NCBI RefSeq assembly: GCF_001908235.1
Contig: NZ_LGHK01000077.1
Location: 1 to 64,000 of the forward strand
Reading direction: 5' to 3'
From: Bradyrhizobium sp. NAS96.2
Lineage (GTDB): Bacteria > Pseudomonadota > Alphaproteobacteria > Rhizobiales > Xanthobacteraceae
DNA: 64,000 nt
The position numbers and the translations under genes are program-made. Shown one piece after another: positions 1 through 8,784 of the stretch (position 1 is its first letter; every line of letters starts with the position of its first letter). A model generated the notes under the pieces. The model saw only the letters and a program-made list of their open reading frames with translations. It ran no database searches and was not told the DNA's origin.

Positions 1-75
1 CAGGCCGGCGGGCCCGACGGCGCCAAGGCGGACGCCGCGCTGTCTGCGATCGAGCAAGCGATGGCCGGCGCCTGA
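1..75 (+). CDS. C-terminal end of an unidentified gene (cut by window start)
   Basis: An open frame runs from the first base to a TGA at 73-75 and encodes the last 24 residues of a protein (ending ...EQAMAGA). It is Ala/Gly rich, with no recognisable motif. It lies 14 bases upstream of the potassium channel gene on the same strand, so the two may be co-transcribed. The short length gives no basis for a function. Confidence 0.5.
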   Translation, partial: QAGGPDGAKADAALSAIEQAMAGA

Positions 76-89
76 CGGAGAGGCTGAAC

Positions 90-1337
90 GTGGCGACGGC
101 TCCGCTCAAGCCTACGATCAGCGATCCCGGACTGCGCAATCGTCTCTACGAGCTGCTCGAGCGCGATGATCTGCCGCATTCGGGCGGCTCGCGGTTTGCC
201 GGGATCATCGTCGCCATCATCGCCGTCGACGTGCTGGCGGCGATCTTCGCCTCAGTACCCGAGATCGACGCGCAGTTCGGATGGCTGCTGACGGCCGTCG
301 AGATCGCGGCGGTGGCCGCATTCGCGCTGGAATATGCCGCACGGCTCTGGAGTGTGGTCGGCCATTCCCTGCGCGACATGACGCCATTGCGGGCACGGCT
401 CGAATACGCGCTTTCCACCCTCGGTCTCATCGACCTGCTGGCTTTCCTGCCGTCGGCCATCGCGCTCGCGATCGGCGACAAGACCGCGCTGGTGCTGTTC
501 GGCATGCTGCCGTTCCTCAAGCTGGTGCGCTACTCGACCGCGATGCGCTCGCTGCTGGCGGCGCTGCATGCCGAGCGGCGTACGCTGTTCGGCTGCGTCG
601 TGATCCTGACCGGCGCGGTGCTGCTGTTCGCCGCGCTGCTCTATGCCATCGAGCACAAGGTGCAGCCGGACAAGTTCGGCACCATGCCGCAGGCGATGTG
701 GTGGGCAATCGTGACGCTCGGCACCGTCGGTTACGGTGACGTCGTCCCGGTGACGCCGCTCGGCCGCATCGTCACCGTGGTTGCGATCGTGGTCGGGTTT
801 GCGATGATCGCGCTGCCGGTTGCGATCATCTCGACCGCATTCGCCGACGAGGTGCGGCGCCGCGATTTCATCGTGACCTGGGGCATGCTGGCGCGGGTGC
901 CGCTGTTCTCGCACCTCAACGCCGCCGACATCGCCGACATCATGCGCCTGTTGCGGTCGCAGACCATCGAGGCCGGCGAGGTGCTGGTGCGGCGCGGCGA
1001 TGCGGCGTCGTCGATGTATTTCATCACCGCCGGCGAGGTCGAGATCGACCTGCCGAGCCAGCGCGTGCGGCTTGCCGACGGCACGTTCTTCGGCGAGATC
1101 GCGCTGCTCCGGCGGACCAACCGCTCCGGCACGGTGACGGCGATGCGGAAGACCAAGCTGCTGCTGCTCGATGCGCAGGACTTCCATGCCCTGATCGAGC
1201 GCATGCCGGCACTCGCTGCCCATGTCCGGGAGACGGCGGAGGCGCGGCTCGCCGATCCGCTCATGGCCGGCGGCGACCTCGCCGCAGCAGAGATCGCCCA
1301 GCCGCCCGGCGAGGCCGATGGCGGCATCCGCGATTAG
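90..1337 (+). CDS. Cyclic-nucleotide-gated potassium channel (MloK1-like)
   Basis: A 415-residue membrane protein. The N-terminal half holds about six hydrophobic segments; the K+ selectivity filter TVGYGD is at residues 212-217, followed by the pore-lining last helix. The C-terminal part (roughly 262-385) is a cyclic-nucleotide-binding domain with the phosphate-binding cassette FFGEIALLRRTNRSGTVTA. In the family (MloK1 of Mesorhizobium) binding of cAMP opens a K+-selective pore in the inner membrane. The fourth segment (LKLVRYSTAMRSLL) is poor in regularly spaced arginines, so voltage sensing is probably weak, as in MloK1. GTG start at 90 chosen because GGAGAGG lies about 6 bases upstream. 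Convergent with the DUF3455 gene. Confidence 0.92.
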   Translation: MATAPLKPTISDPGLRNRLYELLERDDLPHSGGSRFAGIIVAIIAVDVLAAIFASVPEIDAQFGWLLTAVEIAAVAAFALEYAARLWSVVGHSLRDMTPLRARLEYALSTLGLIDLLAFLPSAIALAIGDKTALVLFGMLPFLKLVRYSTAMRSLLAALHAERRTLFGCVVILTGAVLLFAALLYAIEHKVQPDKFGTMPQAMWWAIVTLGTVGYGDVVPVTPLGRIVTVVAIVVGFAMIALPVAIISTAFADEVRRRDFIVTWGMLARVPLFSHLNAADIADIMRLLRSQTIEAGEVLVRRGDAASSMYFITAGEVEIDLPSQRVRLADGTFFGEIALLRRTNRSGTVTAMRKTKLLLLDAQDFHALIERMPALAAHVRETAEARLADPLMAGGDLAAAEIAQPPGEADGGIRD

Positions 1338-1338
1338 C

Positions 1339-1389
1339 TTTGACGCGTGTTCTTCACGCGAACAGGTATCCGCTTCGCTCGAAAACGCT
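1339..1389 (-). repeat. 51-bp palindromic intergenic repeat, copy 1 (family A)
   Basis: Reverse-complement copy of an element also found at 39200-39250 and 44047-44097. Consensus begins AGCGTTyTCrAGCGAAG, has TTCGCGTGAA in the middle and ends GAArAACGCGTCAAA. The outer CGTTTTC/GAAAACG blocks can pair, so each copy can form a hairpin. It sits between two convergent genes, a usual place for such bacterial palindromic repeats, and may act as a terminator or RNA stabiliser. Confidence 0.8.
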
Positions 1390-1394
1390 TTGAA

Positions 1395-1895
1395 TTAGTC
1401 GCGGCGCAGGAACACGTAGTCCGCCGAATACGCCGCGCTCTTCAAGGCGCCGGCCTTGTCGCAGGCGCCGCTGAGCTCGCCGCCCGAGGTGTTGATCCGC
1501 TGCACGGTGGCAACGCTCGAGAGCAGGCCATTGCCGCGGTGGGCGATCACCTCGAGCTTCAACCAGGCAATGTCTGCAGGCGTTGCGCCGGGCGCGCTGC
1601 CGGCGGTACGGGCGGTCACGGCGCTGCCGTCGACATGCTCCCAGTTCGGACCGGCATAGTGCCGGCCGACGGTGCGGCCATCGGCGATCAGGGTGGCGAC
1701 CGGTTCGCGGAACGACCAGGCCAGCTTGCCGTCGGTGACCGGCTTGCACTCGTAGACCTGGACGCCCTCGGCATGGACCGACAGCACCGGCGACTCCGCC
1801 GGCGCCGCGACAGCGTCGGGCAGGGGATCGGCAGCTGATGCCGCCGACCCGGTTAGCAAAAGTGATGCGAGCACGACGGCTCTGATGAGGGCCAT
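1395..1895 (-). CDS. DUF3455 family exported protein
   Basis: About 166 residues. An N-terminal signal peptide (MALIRAVVLASLLLTG, cleavage near ASA-AD) is followed by a beta-rich domain with the DUF3455 features: VYECKP near the start, the HYAGPNWEHVDGS segment, IAWLKLEVI, and a tail with YVFLRRD. The two cysteines (in YECKP and SGACDK) could form a disulfide in the periplasm. Function of the family is unknown. The ATG at 1895 is used; an in-frame GTG at 1901 is equally possible. The gene lies 37 bases downstream of icd on the same strand and may be read through from it. Confidence 0.75.
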   Translation of the reverse strand: MALIRAVVLASLLLTGSAASAADPLPDAVAAPAESPVLSVHAEGVQVYECKPVTDGKLAWSFREPVATLIADGRTVGRHYAGPNWEHVDGSAVTARTAGSAPGATPADIAWLKLEVIAHRGNGLLSSVATVQRINTSGGELSGACDKAGALKSAAYSADYVFLRRD

Positions 1896-1932
1896 GGTCA
1901 CGCTCGCACCTGTCTTCCCAAGACGGCAGCCG

Positions 1933-3147
1933 TTAGGCCGCCATCGCCTTCGCGAGATTGTCGGACACCTTGTCGAGGAATCCGGTGGTCGAGAGCCAGC
2001 GCTGGTCGGCGCCGACCAGGAGCGCGAGGTCCTTGGTCATGTAGCCTTCCTCGACGGTCGCGACGCAGACCTTCTCCAGGGTGGTGGCGAACTTCGCCAG
2101 CTCCGGATTGTTGTCGAGCTTGGCGCGGTGGGCGAGGCCACGGGTCCAGGCGAAGATCGACGCGATCGAGTTGGTCGAGGTCTCCTTGCCCTTCTGGTGC
2201 TCGCGGTAGTGACGGGTCACGGTGCCGTGGGCGGCTTCGGCTTCTACCGTCTTGCCGTCCGGGGTGAGCAGCACCGAGGTCATCAGGCCGAGCGAGCCGT
2301 AGCCCTGGGCCACGGTGTCGGACTGCACGTCGCCGTCGTAGTTCTTACAGGCCCAGACATAGCCGCCGGACCATTTCAGCGCCGAGGCCACCATGTCGTC
2401 GATCAGACGGTGCTCGTAGGTCAGGCCCTTGGCCTCGAATTCTTTCTTGAACTCGCGGTCGTAGATGTCCTGGAAGATGTCCTTGAAGCGGCCGTCATAG
2501 ACCTTCAGAATCGTGTTCTTGGTCGAGAGGTAGACCGGGTAGTTGCGCAGCAGGCCGTAATTGAGCGAGGCGCGGGCGAAATCGATGATGGAGTCGTCGA
2601 GATTGTACATCTCCATCGCGACGCCGGCGCCGGGCGCCTTGAACACTTCGCGCTCGATCACCGTGCCGTCCTCGCCGACGAACTTCAGCGACAACGTGCC
2701 CTTGCCGGGGAACTTGATGTCGGTGGCGCGGTACTGGTCGCCATAGGCGTGGCGGCCGATGATGATCGGCTTGGTCCAGCCGGGAACCAGGCGCGGCACG
2801 TTCTTGCAGATGATCGGCTCGCGGAAGATCACGCCGCCGAGGATGTTGCGGATGGTGCCGTTCGGCGACTTCCACATCTGCTTCAGGCCGAACTCCTTCA
2901 CCCGGGCCTCGTCGGGGGTGATGGTGGCGCATTTGACGCCGACGCCGACCTTCTTGATGGCTTCGGCGGCGTCGATCGTCACCTGGTCGTTGGTCTCATC
3001 GCGGTATTCCATGCCCAGATCGAAATAGAGCAGTTCGACATCCAGGAACGGGGTGATCAGCTTGTCCTTGATGTACTGCCAGATGATCCGGGTCATCTCG
3101 TCGCCATCGAGCTCGACGACGGGGTTGGATACCTTGATTTTTGCCAT
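1933..3147 (-). CDS. icd: NADP-dependent isocitrate dehydrogenase
   Basis: 404 residues, the length of the dimeric eukaryote-like (type II) NADP-IDH found in rhizobia. It oxidatively decarboxylates isocitrate to 2-oxoglutarate in the TCA cycle, in the cytosol. The start [20 protein letters not shown] is typical; the signature block around YDGDVQSD(T)[13 protein letters not shown] contains metal-binding aspartates, and [16 protein letters not shown] binds NADP. An upstream in-frame start would add a non-conserved extension, so ATG 3147 is taken. The 194-bp upstream gap before the hydrolase gene probably carries its promoter. Confidence 0.96.
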   Translation of the reverse strand: MAKIKVSNPVVELDGDEMTRIIWQYIKDKLITPFLDVELLYFDLGMEYRDETNDQVTIDAAEAIKKVGVGVKCATITPDEARVKEFGLKQMWKSPNGTIRNILGGVIFREPIICKNVPRLVPGWTKPIIIGRHAYGDQYRATDIKFPGKGTLSLKFVGEDGTVIEREVFKAPGAGVAMEMYNLDDSIIDFARASLNYGLLRNYPVYLSTKNTILKVYDGRFKDIFQDIYDREFKKEFEAKGLTYEHRLIDDMVASALKWSGGYVWACKNYDGDVQSDTVAQGYGSLGLMTSVLLTPDGKTVEAEAAHGTVTRHYREHQKGKETSTNSIASIFAWTRGLAHRAKLDNNPELAKFATTLEKVCVATVEEGYMTKDLALLVGADQRWLSTTGFLDKVSDNLAKAMAA

Positions 3148-3341
3148 GACGGGGAGGCCCTCTTGGGAACGGCGCGCTTTTGACGGCGGGGGTGGAAAAT
3201 ACGCCTGCGCTATAGCACCGCCCGCGGACCGGCGGAAGCGCACCGGTTATGCACTTTCAGCCCATCTTTTCACCGAGAACCGCCATTCTGACGGCGGCTC
3301 TCGGATCCTGTCCAGCACCGGTTTTCTTCACCTGACCCCCG

Positions 3342-5069
3342 CTAGAATGCCACCTGCGTCGCGGTCCCGGCCACGATGTACCAGGTCACGAACATGCCGG
3401 CGATCAGGGCGCCCGGCAGGCTCGATCCGGTCCGCCGCCAGGTGAAGGTCGCGATCACGGCCACGATCGCCAGCAGCGGCACGAACTGGATCGCGACAAT
3501 GGTCGAGAGCGGCACGAACCCGGGGTCCGGCACAGGATTGAACAGCTTACCGGTCAGCCACATCGTGCCGTATTGCAGCACCAGCAACACGATGAAACCC
3601 AACGTCAGCGCCAGGATGTTGGTGAGGTACAGCGCCCCTCGTGGCGCATCCATGGTCGAGAAATTCCGGTGCAGCACGTGAAGCGCCACGACGAAAAACG
3701 CCGTGAACGGAATCAGATAGATCAGGAAGATGAGGAATTGCTTCGCGCTCATCAATTTCAGCGCGACGATCCAGAATCTGAAGTCGATCTTGAAGGCGAG
3801 GTCGGCGAGCCAGAGCGCGGCATAACCCACCGCAACCGAGATCACCGCGATCACGACGGATTGACCGACGAGGCCGGCCCGGCTGGCGCGCTTGGGGGCG
3901 AACGGCATCAGGGCCAAAGTGATCAGGCCGTTGATGATGGCCCAGACCAGGATCTGGTTGGTGATGCCCTGCGGCAGGAATGCGCTCGGGGTGACGAAGG
4001 TGCCGCCGAGCGCGAAGGCCGGGTAATAGGTTAGCGCCGGGATGAAGGCGGACAGGATGAGCGCCGTGGTCCAGCGCCGGCCGCTCGCAGCCTGATGCGG
4101 CGGCATGGTGCCGTCGGCAACCGCCGGCAGCCGCAAGCGCGAGAACATCTGGGCCTCCAGCAGACCATCGAACGTCCCGATCACGAGGGCAATGAAACCG
4201 ATGAGGGCGATCAGCGTGCCGATCTCCTTGCGGAACCAGATCTGGTCATCGACCGGGCGCGGCGTGCCGCCCTTCAGCGTCTTGGCGAACCAGTCGAGGC
4301 TGTAGCCGATCGCCTCATGCGAGATGTGCTCGGCCGGATGGGTCATGGCGGGGGTGTACAGCACCCGCGCGGTGCCATTGGCCGGATCGCCATAGACCTT
4401 GCCGGGCTCGACCGCGGCTTGCGTGCCGAACAGGGCCCAGAGTTTCGGGCTCGTGGTGACGTCGCGGGCAAGCTGGACGCCCCACATCAGGTCGGGGAAT
4501 TCCTCATACTGCGCGAACACCAGCGCGGTGTTGCGCGGCCAGCTGGTGGTGCCCTCGGCGGCGAACGGCTTGCCGGTGGACGAGCCTTCAAGGACCATCG
4601 ATTTGTAGTCGTTGGGCATCGCAGCGGCGGCCGCCAGCACGGTCCAGCCGCCCATCGAATGGCCCTCGAGCCCGATATTCTCCTTGTCGACGAAGGGCAG
4701 GCTGCGGAGATAGGTGAGGCCGTCAGGTCCGCCAAAACCGTTGGCGAAGGAGGGCGGGTCGCTGTAGCCGTGGCCGGTCTGGTCGAGCGCCAGCACGACA
4801 TAGCCGCGACGGGCGAACTCGATGGCGAAGCCGTCCTGGGTCTCGCGCGAATTGATGTAGCCGTGGACGGCGAGGATGCCGGGCGCCGGGATCTGCGGCG
4901 TGGCATTGGCCGGGACGTAGAGCAGGGCGCTCATGGTGTTGCCCTTGGCGCCCTTGAACCTGACATCCTCGATCCGGATGCCATTAGCAGTCTGCGTGAA
5001 GTGGGCGAGCACGCCCCCCGCCACGATCAAGATCAGGCCCACAATCGCCAGCGTCCATCTGCCCCGCAT
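3342..5069 (-). CDS. Membrane-anchored alpha/beta hydrolase
   Basis: 575 residues in two parts. One TM segment at the extreme N-terminus (RWTLAIVGLILIVAGGVLA) precedes an alpha/beta-hydrolase domain with the oxyanion-side motif LAVHGYINSRE, the segment VLALDQTGHGYSDPP and the nucleophile elbow GHSMGG. The C-terminal ~280 residues contain seven or so hydrophobic helices, an unusual attachment for a hydrolase. The catalytic domain probably faces the periplasm. Substrate unknown. ATG 5069 is preceded by GGGGGAG at a good distance, better than the further upstream in-frame start. No operon partner: icd is 194 bp away, trmJ is divergent. Confidence 0.8.
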   Translation of the reverse strand: MRGRWTLAIVGLILIVAGGVLAHFTQTANGIRIEDVRFKGAKGNTMSALLYVPANATPQIPAPGILAVHGYINSRETQDGFAIEFARRGYVVLALDQTGHGYSDPPSFANGFGGPDGLTYLRSLPFVDKENIGLEGHSMGGWTVLAAAAAMPNDYKSMVLEGSSTGKPFAAEGTTSWPRNTALVFAQYEEFPDLMWGVQLARDVTTSPKLWALFGTQAAVEPGKVYGDPANGTARVLYTPAMTHPAEHISHEAIGYSLDWFAKTLKGGTPRPVDDQIWFRKEIGTLIALIGFIALVIGTFDGLLEAQMFSRLRLPAVADGTMPPHQAASGRRWTTALILSAFIPALTYYPAFALGGTFVTPSAFLPQGITNQILVWAIINGLITLALMPFAPKRASRAGLVGQSVVIAVISVAVGYAALWLADLAFKIDFRFWIVALKLMSAKQFLIFLIYLIPFTAFFVVALHVLHRNFSTMDAPRGALYLTNILALTLGFIVLLVLQYGTMWLTGKLFNPVPDPGFVPLSTIVAIQFVPLLAIVAVIATFTWRRTGSSLPGALIAGMFVTWYIVAGTATQVAF

Positions 5070-5391
5070 CGTCGTCTCCCCCAAAAGTGCTTTGAAACCA
5101 AGTGCCTCGCCGTTCAACCGGCGTCTCAAGCGCGCCTTTACAGCTTCGCTTTGGTTGTGGTTGATAGCCTATCCGAAGGCGAAGCGCGCGCAAGCGGCGC
5201 CCCTCGCGTTGTGCGATCGGGATTCCAATTGAGGATTCGCAATCGCGGCTAACCCTGTTATCTGCTTGGAGAAATTGGTCCCGCGCAAAACCGGTGCAAA
5301 GCTGGTTTTGGGGACCTGTATGAGACTTTGAATCAGCCGCTTCGGAAGCTGATTCAAAATCTTCAGACGTTGAATCAGAAAGTGAAGTGAG
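5070..5391. other. Divergent intergenic region with two hairpins in the trmJ leader
   Basis: 322 bp between the hydrolase and trmJ; no credible gene. Two inverted repeats lie on the trmJ side: CAAAACC/GGTTTTG at 5286-5292 and 5304-5310, and a perfect 11-bp repeat TTTGAATCAGC/GCTGATTCAAA at 5327-5337 and 5348-5358 with a loop containing CTTCGG. A third half-copy TTGAATCAG lies at 5370-5378, just before the trmJ start. These could be leader RNA hairpins or a multi-site operator. Confidence 0.6.
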
Positions 5392-6591
5392 ATGTCCGGC
5401 ACCGACAAGACCAAGGCAGGGCACGACCTTGCCGGTCCCGTCGTCATCCTGGTCGAGCCGCAGCTTGGCGAGAACATCGGCATGGCCGCGCGCGCGATGG
5501 GCAATTTCGCGCTGAGCCGGATGCGCATCGTCAATCCGCGCGACGGCTGGCCGAACATTGCCGCCCAGCGTGCCGCCGCTGGCGCCGACCACATCATCGG
5601 TTCCGTCGAGCTGTTCGACACCGTCGAGCAGGCGATTGCCGATCTCACGCTGGTGTTCGCGACCACCGCCCGCGCCCATGACCAGGCCAAGCCGGTGGTC
5701 GGGCCGGAAGGCGCGGCAAGCGAGATCGTCGGCCATGTCGCATCTGGCGGCGGAGCCGGCATTCTGTTCGGGCGGGAGCGTTCCGGCCTGACCAATGAGG
5801 AGGTCGCGCTTGCCAACCGCATCATCACCTTCCCGGTCAACCCGGGCTTCGCCTCGCTCAATTTGGCGCAGGCGGTGCTGTTGATGGGCTATGAGTGGTT
5901 CAAGCTCTCGACCGCGGGTGCGCTGCCGTTCGCGATGCCCGAACGGTCCGAACCGGCCTCCCAGCACCAGATGCACGCCTTCTTCGACAACCTCGTTGCC
6001 GAGCTCGACAAGGTCGAGTTCCTGCGTCCGGCCGAGAAGCGCGACACCATGCTGGTCAACCTGCGCAACATCTTCACCCGGATGGACCCGACCAAGCAGG
6101 ACATGCACACGCTGCACGGCGTGGTGATGGCAATCGCCGAAGGCCGCAAGGGCCCGGCCAAGGGCGGTGTGCTCGACGGCGCCCAGGCCACGAGGCTGCG
6201 CGCGCTGCTCGCCGAGCAGGGGCAGGGCGGTGCGACGGCCGATAGCAGCAGCACGGTTCGTGGCCTCGCCCGGCTGCTCCGCCGCAACCCGACCGACGCC
6301 GAGCGGATCCTGTGGCAGGCCCTGACCCGGGATCGCCGCTTCGCCGGCCAGTTCAAGCGCCAGACCCCGGTTGGCCGCCACATCCCCGACTTCGTCTCCT
6401 TCGTGCACCGGACCGCGATCGAACTGGTCAATCCGAACGAGAGTGAGGCGATATGTGCCGACCGCGCCAAGCGCCGCGCCTGGCTCGAGGCGAGGGACTA
6501 TCGGGTGGTCGACATCAAGGTGGATGATGTCGAACGCGACCTCGAAGGTGAGCTGGTGCGGCTGGAGGCGGGGCTTCAGCAAGGGCGGTGA
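5392..6591 (+). CDS. trmJ: TrmJ-family RNA 2'-O-methyltransferase fused to a DUF559 domain
   Basis: 399 residues. Residues ~16-175 are a SPOUT (SpoU/TrmH) methyltransferase: VVILVEPQLGENIGMAARAM, ILFGRERSGLTNEE and the knot segment INPGFASLNLAQAV-like NPGFASLNLAQAVLLMGYEW bind S-adenosylmethionine and match TrmJ, which methylates the 2'-O of nucleotide 32 in tRNA. An all-helical region follows. Residues ~288-395 are an addition: NPTDAERILWQAL, GRHIPDF, and AWLEARDYRVVDI match DUF559 (very-short-patch-repair/PD-(D/E)XK-like nuclease fold). In that domain the usual ELDGGQH active-site block reads ELVNPNESE, so nuclease activity is doubtful. E. coli TrmJ is about 246 residues. ATG 5392 gives the normal N-terminus. 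Confidence 0.88.
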   Translation: MSGTDKTKAGHDLAGPVVILVEPQLGENIGMAARAMGNFALSRMRIVNPRDGWPNIAAQRAAAGADHIIGSVELFDTVEQAIADLTLVFATTARAHDQAKPVVGPEGAASEIVGHVASGGGAGILFGRERSGLTNEEVALANRIITFPVNPGFASLNLAQAVLLMGYEWFKLSTAGALPFAMPERSEPASQHQMHAFFDNLVAELDKVEFLRPAEKRDTMLVNLRNIFTRMDPTKQDMHTLHGVVMAIAEGRKGPAKGGVLDGAQATRLRALLAEQGQGGATADSSSTVRGLARLLRRNPTDAERILWQALTRDRRFAGQFKRQTPVGRHIPDFVSFVHRTAIELVNPNESEAICADRAKRRAWLEARDYRVVDIKVDDVERDLEGELVRLEAGLQQGR

Positions 6592-7091
6592 GCGCTCGCT
6601 GTCGTTCTGTCCACGTGGCAAGAATGACGTCGAGGCACGACTCTCTCCGCACGTCGTCCTGGCGAAAGCCAGGACCCATAACCACCGCACTTGGTGATGA
6701 ACGGGACCGCGGCCCCAGCGTCGCGCGAGTATTAAGATTTGGGGTAATGGGTCCTGGCTTTCGCCAGGACGACACCGCGTTTGTTCACGCTTCAATGTCA
6801 ACAACTCGCAATCACGCATTCTCGCGACATGACTTGTCCGAATCTTGCCCTTCGTTCCGTCCTCTCCGTGAGCAGAGGGCGCACGGAAGGCCGGATGCCG
6901 ATCGCACACATGGGTCCCGCGCAGTAAAAAACGCGGGAGGTCGCTCCACGCATACGAATCCGCATCACCAGCAATCGCTCTGCAGCGACGACAATCGCTC
7001 TGGGGCAACGGCAGGGCTGGTTCGCTAAACGTCTGTCCATTCAGCCGCAACCACGCCTCACCTCGGCGTGGTCGGTCAGCAGGAGACAGAC
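6592..7091. other. 500-bp intergenic region built of repeats
   Basis: No gene is supported. Just after trmJ, 6601-6628 is an imperfect palindrome centred on CCACGTGG. A larger inverted-repeat element occupies 6653-6773 (listed separately). From ~6866 the text GAGGGCGCACGGAAGGCC...GGGTCCCGCGCAGTAAAAAACGCGGG resembles filler sequence I remember as common in Bradyrhizobium intergenic DNA. The last 100 bp precede the MBL-fold gene and must hold its promoter, but I cannot place it. Confidence 0.55.
6653..6773. repeat. Inverted-repeat element with 27-bp perfect arms
   Basis: The left arm (6653-6679) starts GTCGTCCTGGCGAAAGCCAG and the right arm (6747-6773) is its exact reverse complement; each arm is itself a small hairpin (CCTGGC-GAAA-GCCAGG). 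The arms flank a 67-bp centre. Structure is that of a short palindromic or MITE-like intergenic element. No transposase or target duplication was recognised. Confidence 0.8.
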
Positions 7092-8009
7092 ATGAACCTA
7101 CACAACCCCTCAGACGCCGTCAGATCGAAGCCCGAAGAGCTGGTTCCGTCGCGCTACGCGCTGCGGATCGGCGAGATTGACGTGCTGGTGGTCAGCGATG
7201 GCGTGCTGCCGCTCCCAACGAAGATGCTGGCGCACAATGCCGATCCGGCGGTCCGCGCGGCGTGGCTGGACGACATGTTCCTGCCGCCGGACGCATTCGA
7301 CTGGGCGCTGAACGTGGTGATGGTCCGCAGCGGCGGAAAGACCATCCTGATCGACGCCGGGCTCGGGTCGGATCCTGATTTGCACCTGCCGAGGGCAGGG
7401 CAGACGATCAAGCGACTGGAGGCCGCCGGCATCGACCTTGCGTCGGTGACCGATGTGGTGCTGACCCATATGCACATGGACCATGTCGGCGGGCTTCTCG
7501 TCGACGGCGTGAAGCAGAAGCTGCGTCCGGACCTGCGGATCCACGTGGCTGCGGCCGAGGTCAAGTTCTGGGAGGCGCCGGATTTCACCCACACCGACAT
7601 GCCGCAGGGATTCCCGGACGCGCTGCGGGCGACTGCCAAGCGGTTCGCGAACGAGTACCGCGACAATCTGCGGACCTTCGATGAGCAGCACGAAGTGGCG
7701 CCGGGCGTGGTTGTCCGTCGCACCGGCGGCCACACCCCGGGGCACAGCGTGGTTCGCATGGCATCCGGCGGCGAGGCGCTCACATTCGCCGGCGACGCGG
7801 TGTTCGCGGTCGGGTTCGACCAGCCCGAATGGCATAACGGCTTTGAGCACGACCCCGAGGAGGCGGCGCGCGTTCGAATCCGCCTGTTGCGGGAGCTGGC
7901 CGAAAGCGGCGAACTGTTGGTGGCGACGCATATGCCGTTCCCATCGATCGGCCATGTCGCCGTCGCCGGCGAGGCCTTTCGTTGGGTCCCGGCGTTCTGG
8001 GACTACTGA
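7092..8009 (+). CDS. Metallo-beta-lactamase-fold hydrolase
   Basis: 305 residues. The zinc-binding signature THMHMDHVGG (HxHxDH) follows the strand VTDVVLTH; later ligands are in GGHTPGHSV and in FAGDAVF, with a terminal histidine in ATHMPFPSIGH. This is the general MBL fold (glyoxalase II/lactonase-like), hydrolysing an unknown ester, lactone or thioester. ATG 7092 is preceded by AGGAGA; a GTG at 7068 upstream has no such site. No signal peptide is apparent, so it is probably cytosolic. It is convergent with the GST gene and preceded by a repeat-rich gap. Confidence 0.85.
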   Translation: MNLHNPSDAVRSKPEELVPSRYALRIGEIDVLVVSDGVLPLPTKMLAHNADPAVRAAWLDDMFLPPDAFDWALNVVMVRSGGKTILIDAGLGSDPDLHLPRAGQTIKRLEAAGIDLASVTDVVLTHMHMDHVGGLLVDGVKQKLRPDLRIHVAAAEVKFWEAPDFTHTDMPQGFPDALRATAKRFANEYRDNLRTFDEQHEVAPGVVVRRTGGHTPGHSVVRMASGGEALTFAGDAVFAVGFDQPEWHNGFEHDPEEAARVRIRLLRELAESGELLVATHMPFPSIGHVAVAGEAFRWVPAFWDY

Positions 8010-8085
8010 TCGTATGGCGGGTTAGAGCTGAGCCGGGGCGCGTGCTCATATGTTGACGAGTTCGCGCCCTGGGCGGAGCCGGGCG

Positions 8086-8784
8086 CTATGCGACGCCAGT
8101 GACCACCGCGTGGATGGCCCGGCAGTGCTGCGCCAGCGCGTCGTGAGCGACAACGAACTCCTTCAACGGCGTGTCGATGTCGTAGAAGTAAATGTTGGCC
8201 ACGAAGCCATAGATGCCGGCGTCGATGGACGTCGGCGTGTTGCCATGCAGATAGCCTTGCCGCGGGATCAGGCTCGCCAGTGCGGCGAGATCGGCGAGCC
8301 CGCGGGCCATTGCGGCGTCGGGCTCGAAGCGGCCGATGCCATGGTAATGGTAGCGCTGCGCGTTGAACTCCCTGGCCTTCATCAAGCCGTCGTCGGTGAG
8401 GTCGGGATGCTCACGCTTCAGCGCATCGCGGAACTTGGGCCAGTAGCGCTCGTCCTTCCAGCGCGAGTAGGACATCACCCAGTAGAGATCGTCGAGCGTG
8501 CGTGTGACGAGGAGATTGGTCGTGCGTTGCACCGGCGTCAGCGCCGCATCCAGCGTCACGCCGTATTTTTCGGTGACATAGCTGAGGATGGTCTCGCTGT
8601 CGCCGACGGTGTCATCGCCGTCGACGATATAGGGCAATTGCTGGCGCGGTGCCTTCGATGCATCAAAAATGTGCTCATGCCGGAACGGCACGCCGGCGAG
8701 CTTGAGAAAAGCGAATACCTTCAGACCATAGCCATTGTTGTCGGCGACGCCGAACAACGGCGGATAGGAATAGAGCGTGAGCAT
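8086..8784 (-). CDS. Glutathione S-transferase, metaxin/Fax-like
   Basis: 232 residues. The N-terminal thioredoxin-like half begins MLTLYSYPP and has the cis-Pro strand QQLPYIVDGDDTVGDSETIL, followed by an alpha-helical C-terminal GST domain with HGNTPTSIDAGIYGF, where the conserved N-capping D sits. The short spacing between helix 1 and the cis-Pro loop is that of the metaxin / failed-axon-connection (FaxC) branch of GSTs. Such proteins are probably cytosolic and their substrates are unknown. Convergent with the MBL-fold gene 76 bp away. Confidence 0.85.
   Translation of the reverse strand: MLTLYSYPPLFGVADNNGYGLKVFAFLKLAGVPFRHEHIFDASKAPRQQLPYIVDGDDTVGDSETILSYVTEKYGVTLDAALTPVQRTTNLLVTRTLDDLYWVMSYSRWKDERYWPKFRDALKREHPDLTDDGLMKAREFNAQRYHYHGIGRFEPDAAMARGLADLAALASLIPRQGYLHGNTPTSIDAGIYGFVANIYFYDIDTPLKEFVVAHDALAQHCRAIHAVVTGVA

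Noticed and set aside
1885-3183. 432-codon plus-strand frame opposite icd
   Set aside because: Shadow of the isocitrate dehydrogenase gene; no domain and no ribosome-binding site.
4984-7050. Long minus-strand open frame across trmJ and neighbours
   Set aside because: It is antisense to trmJ, which has clear TrmJ and DUF559 motifs; its translation is low in recognisable motifs and reflects high-GC codon bias.
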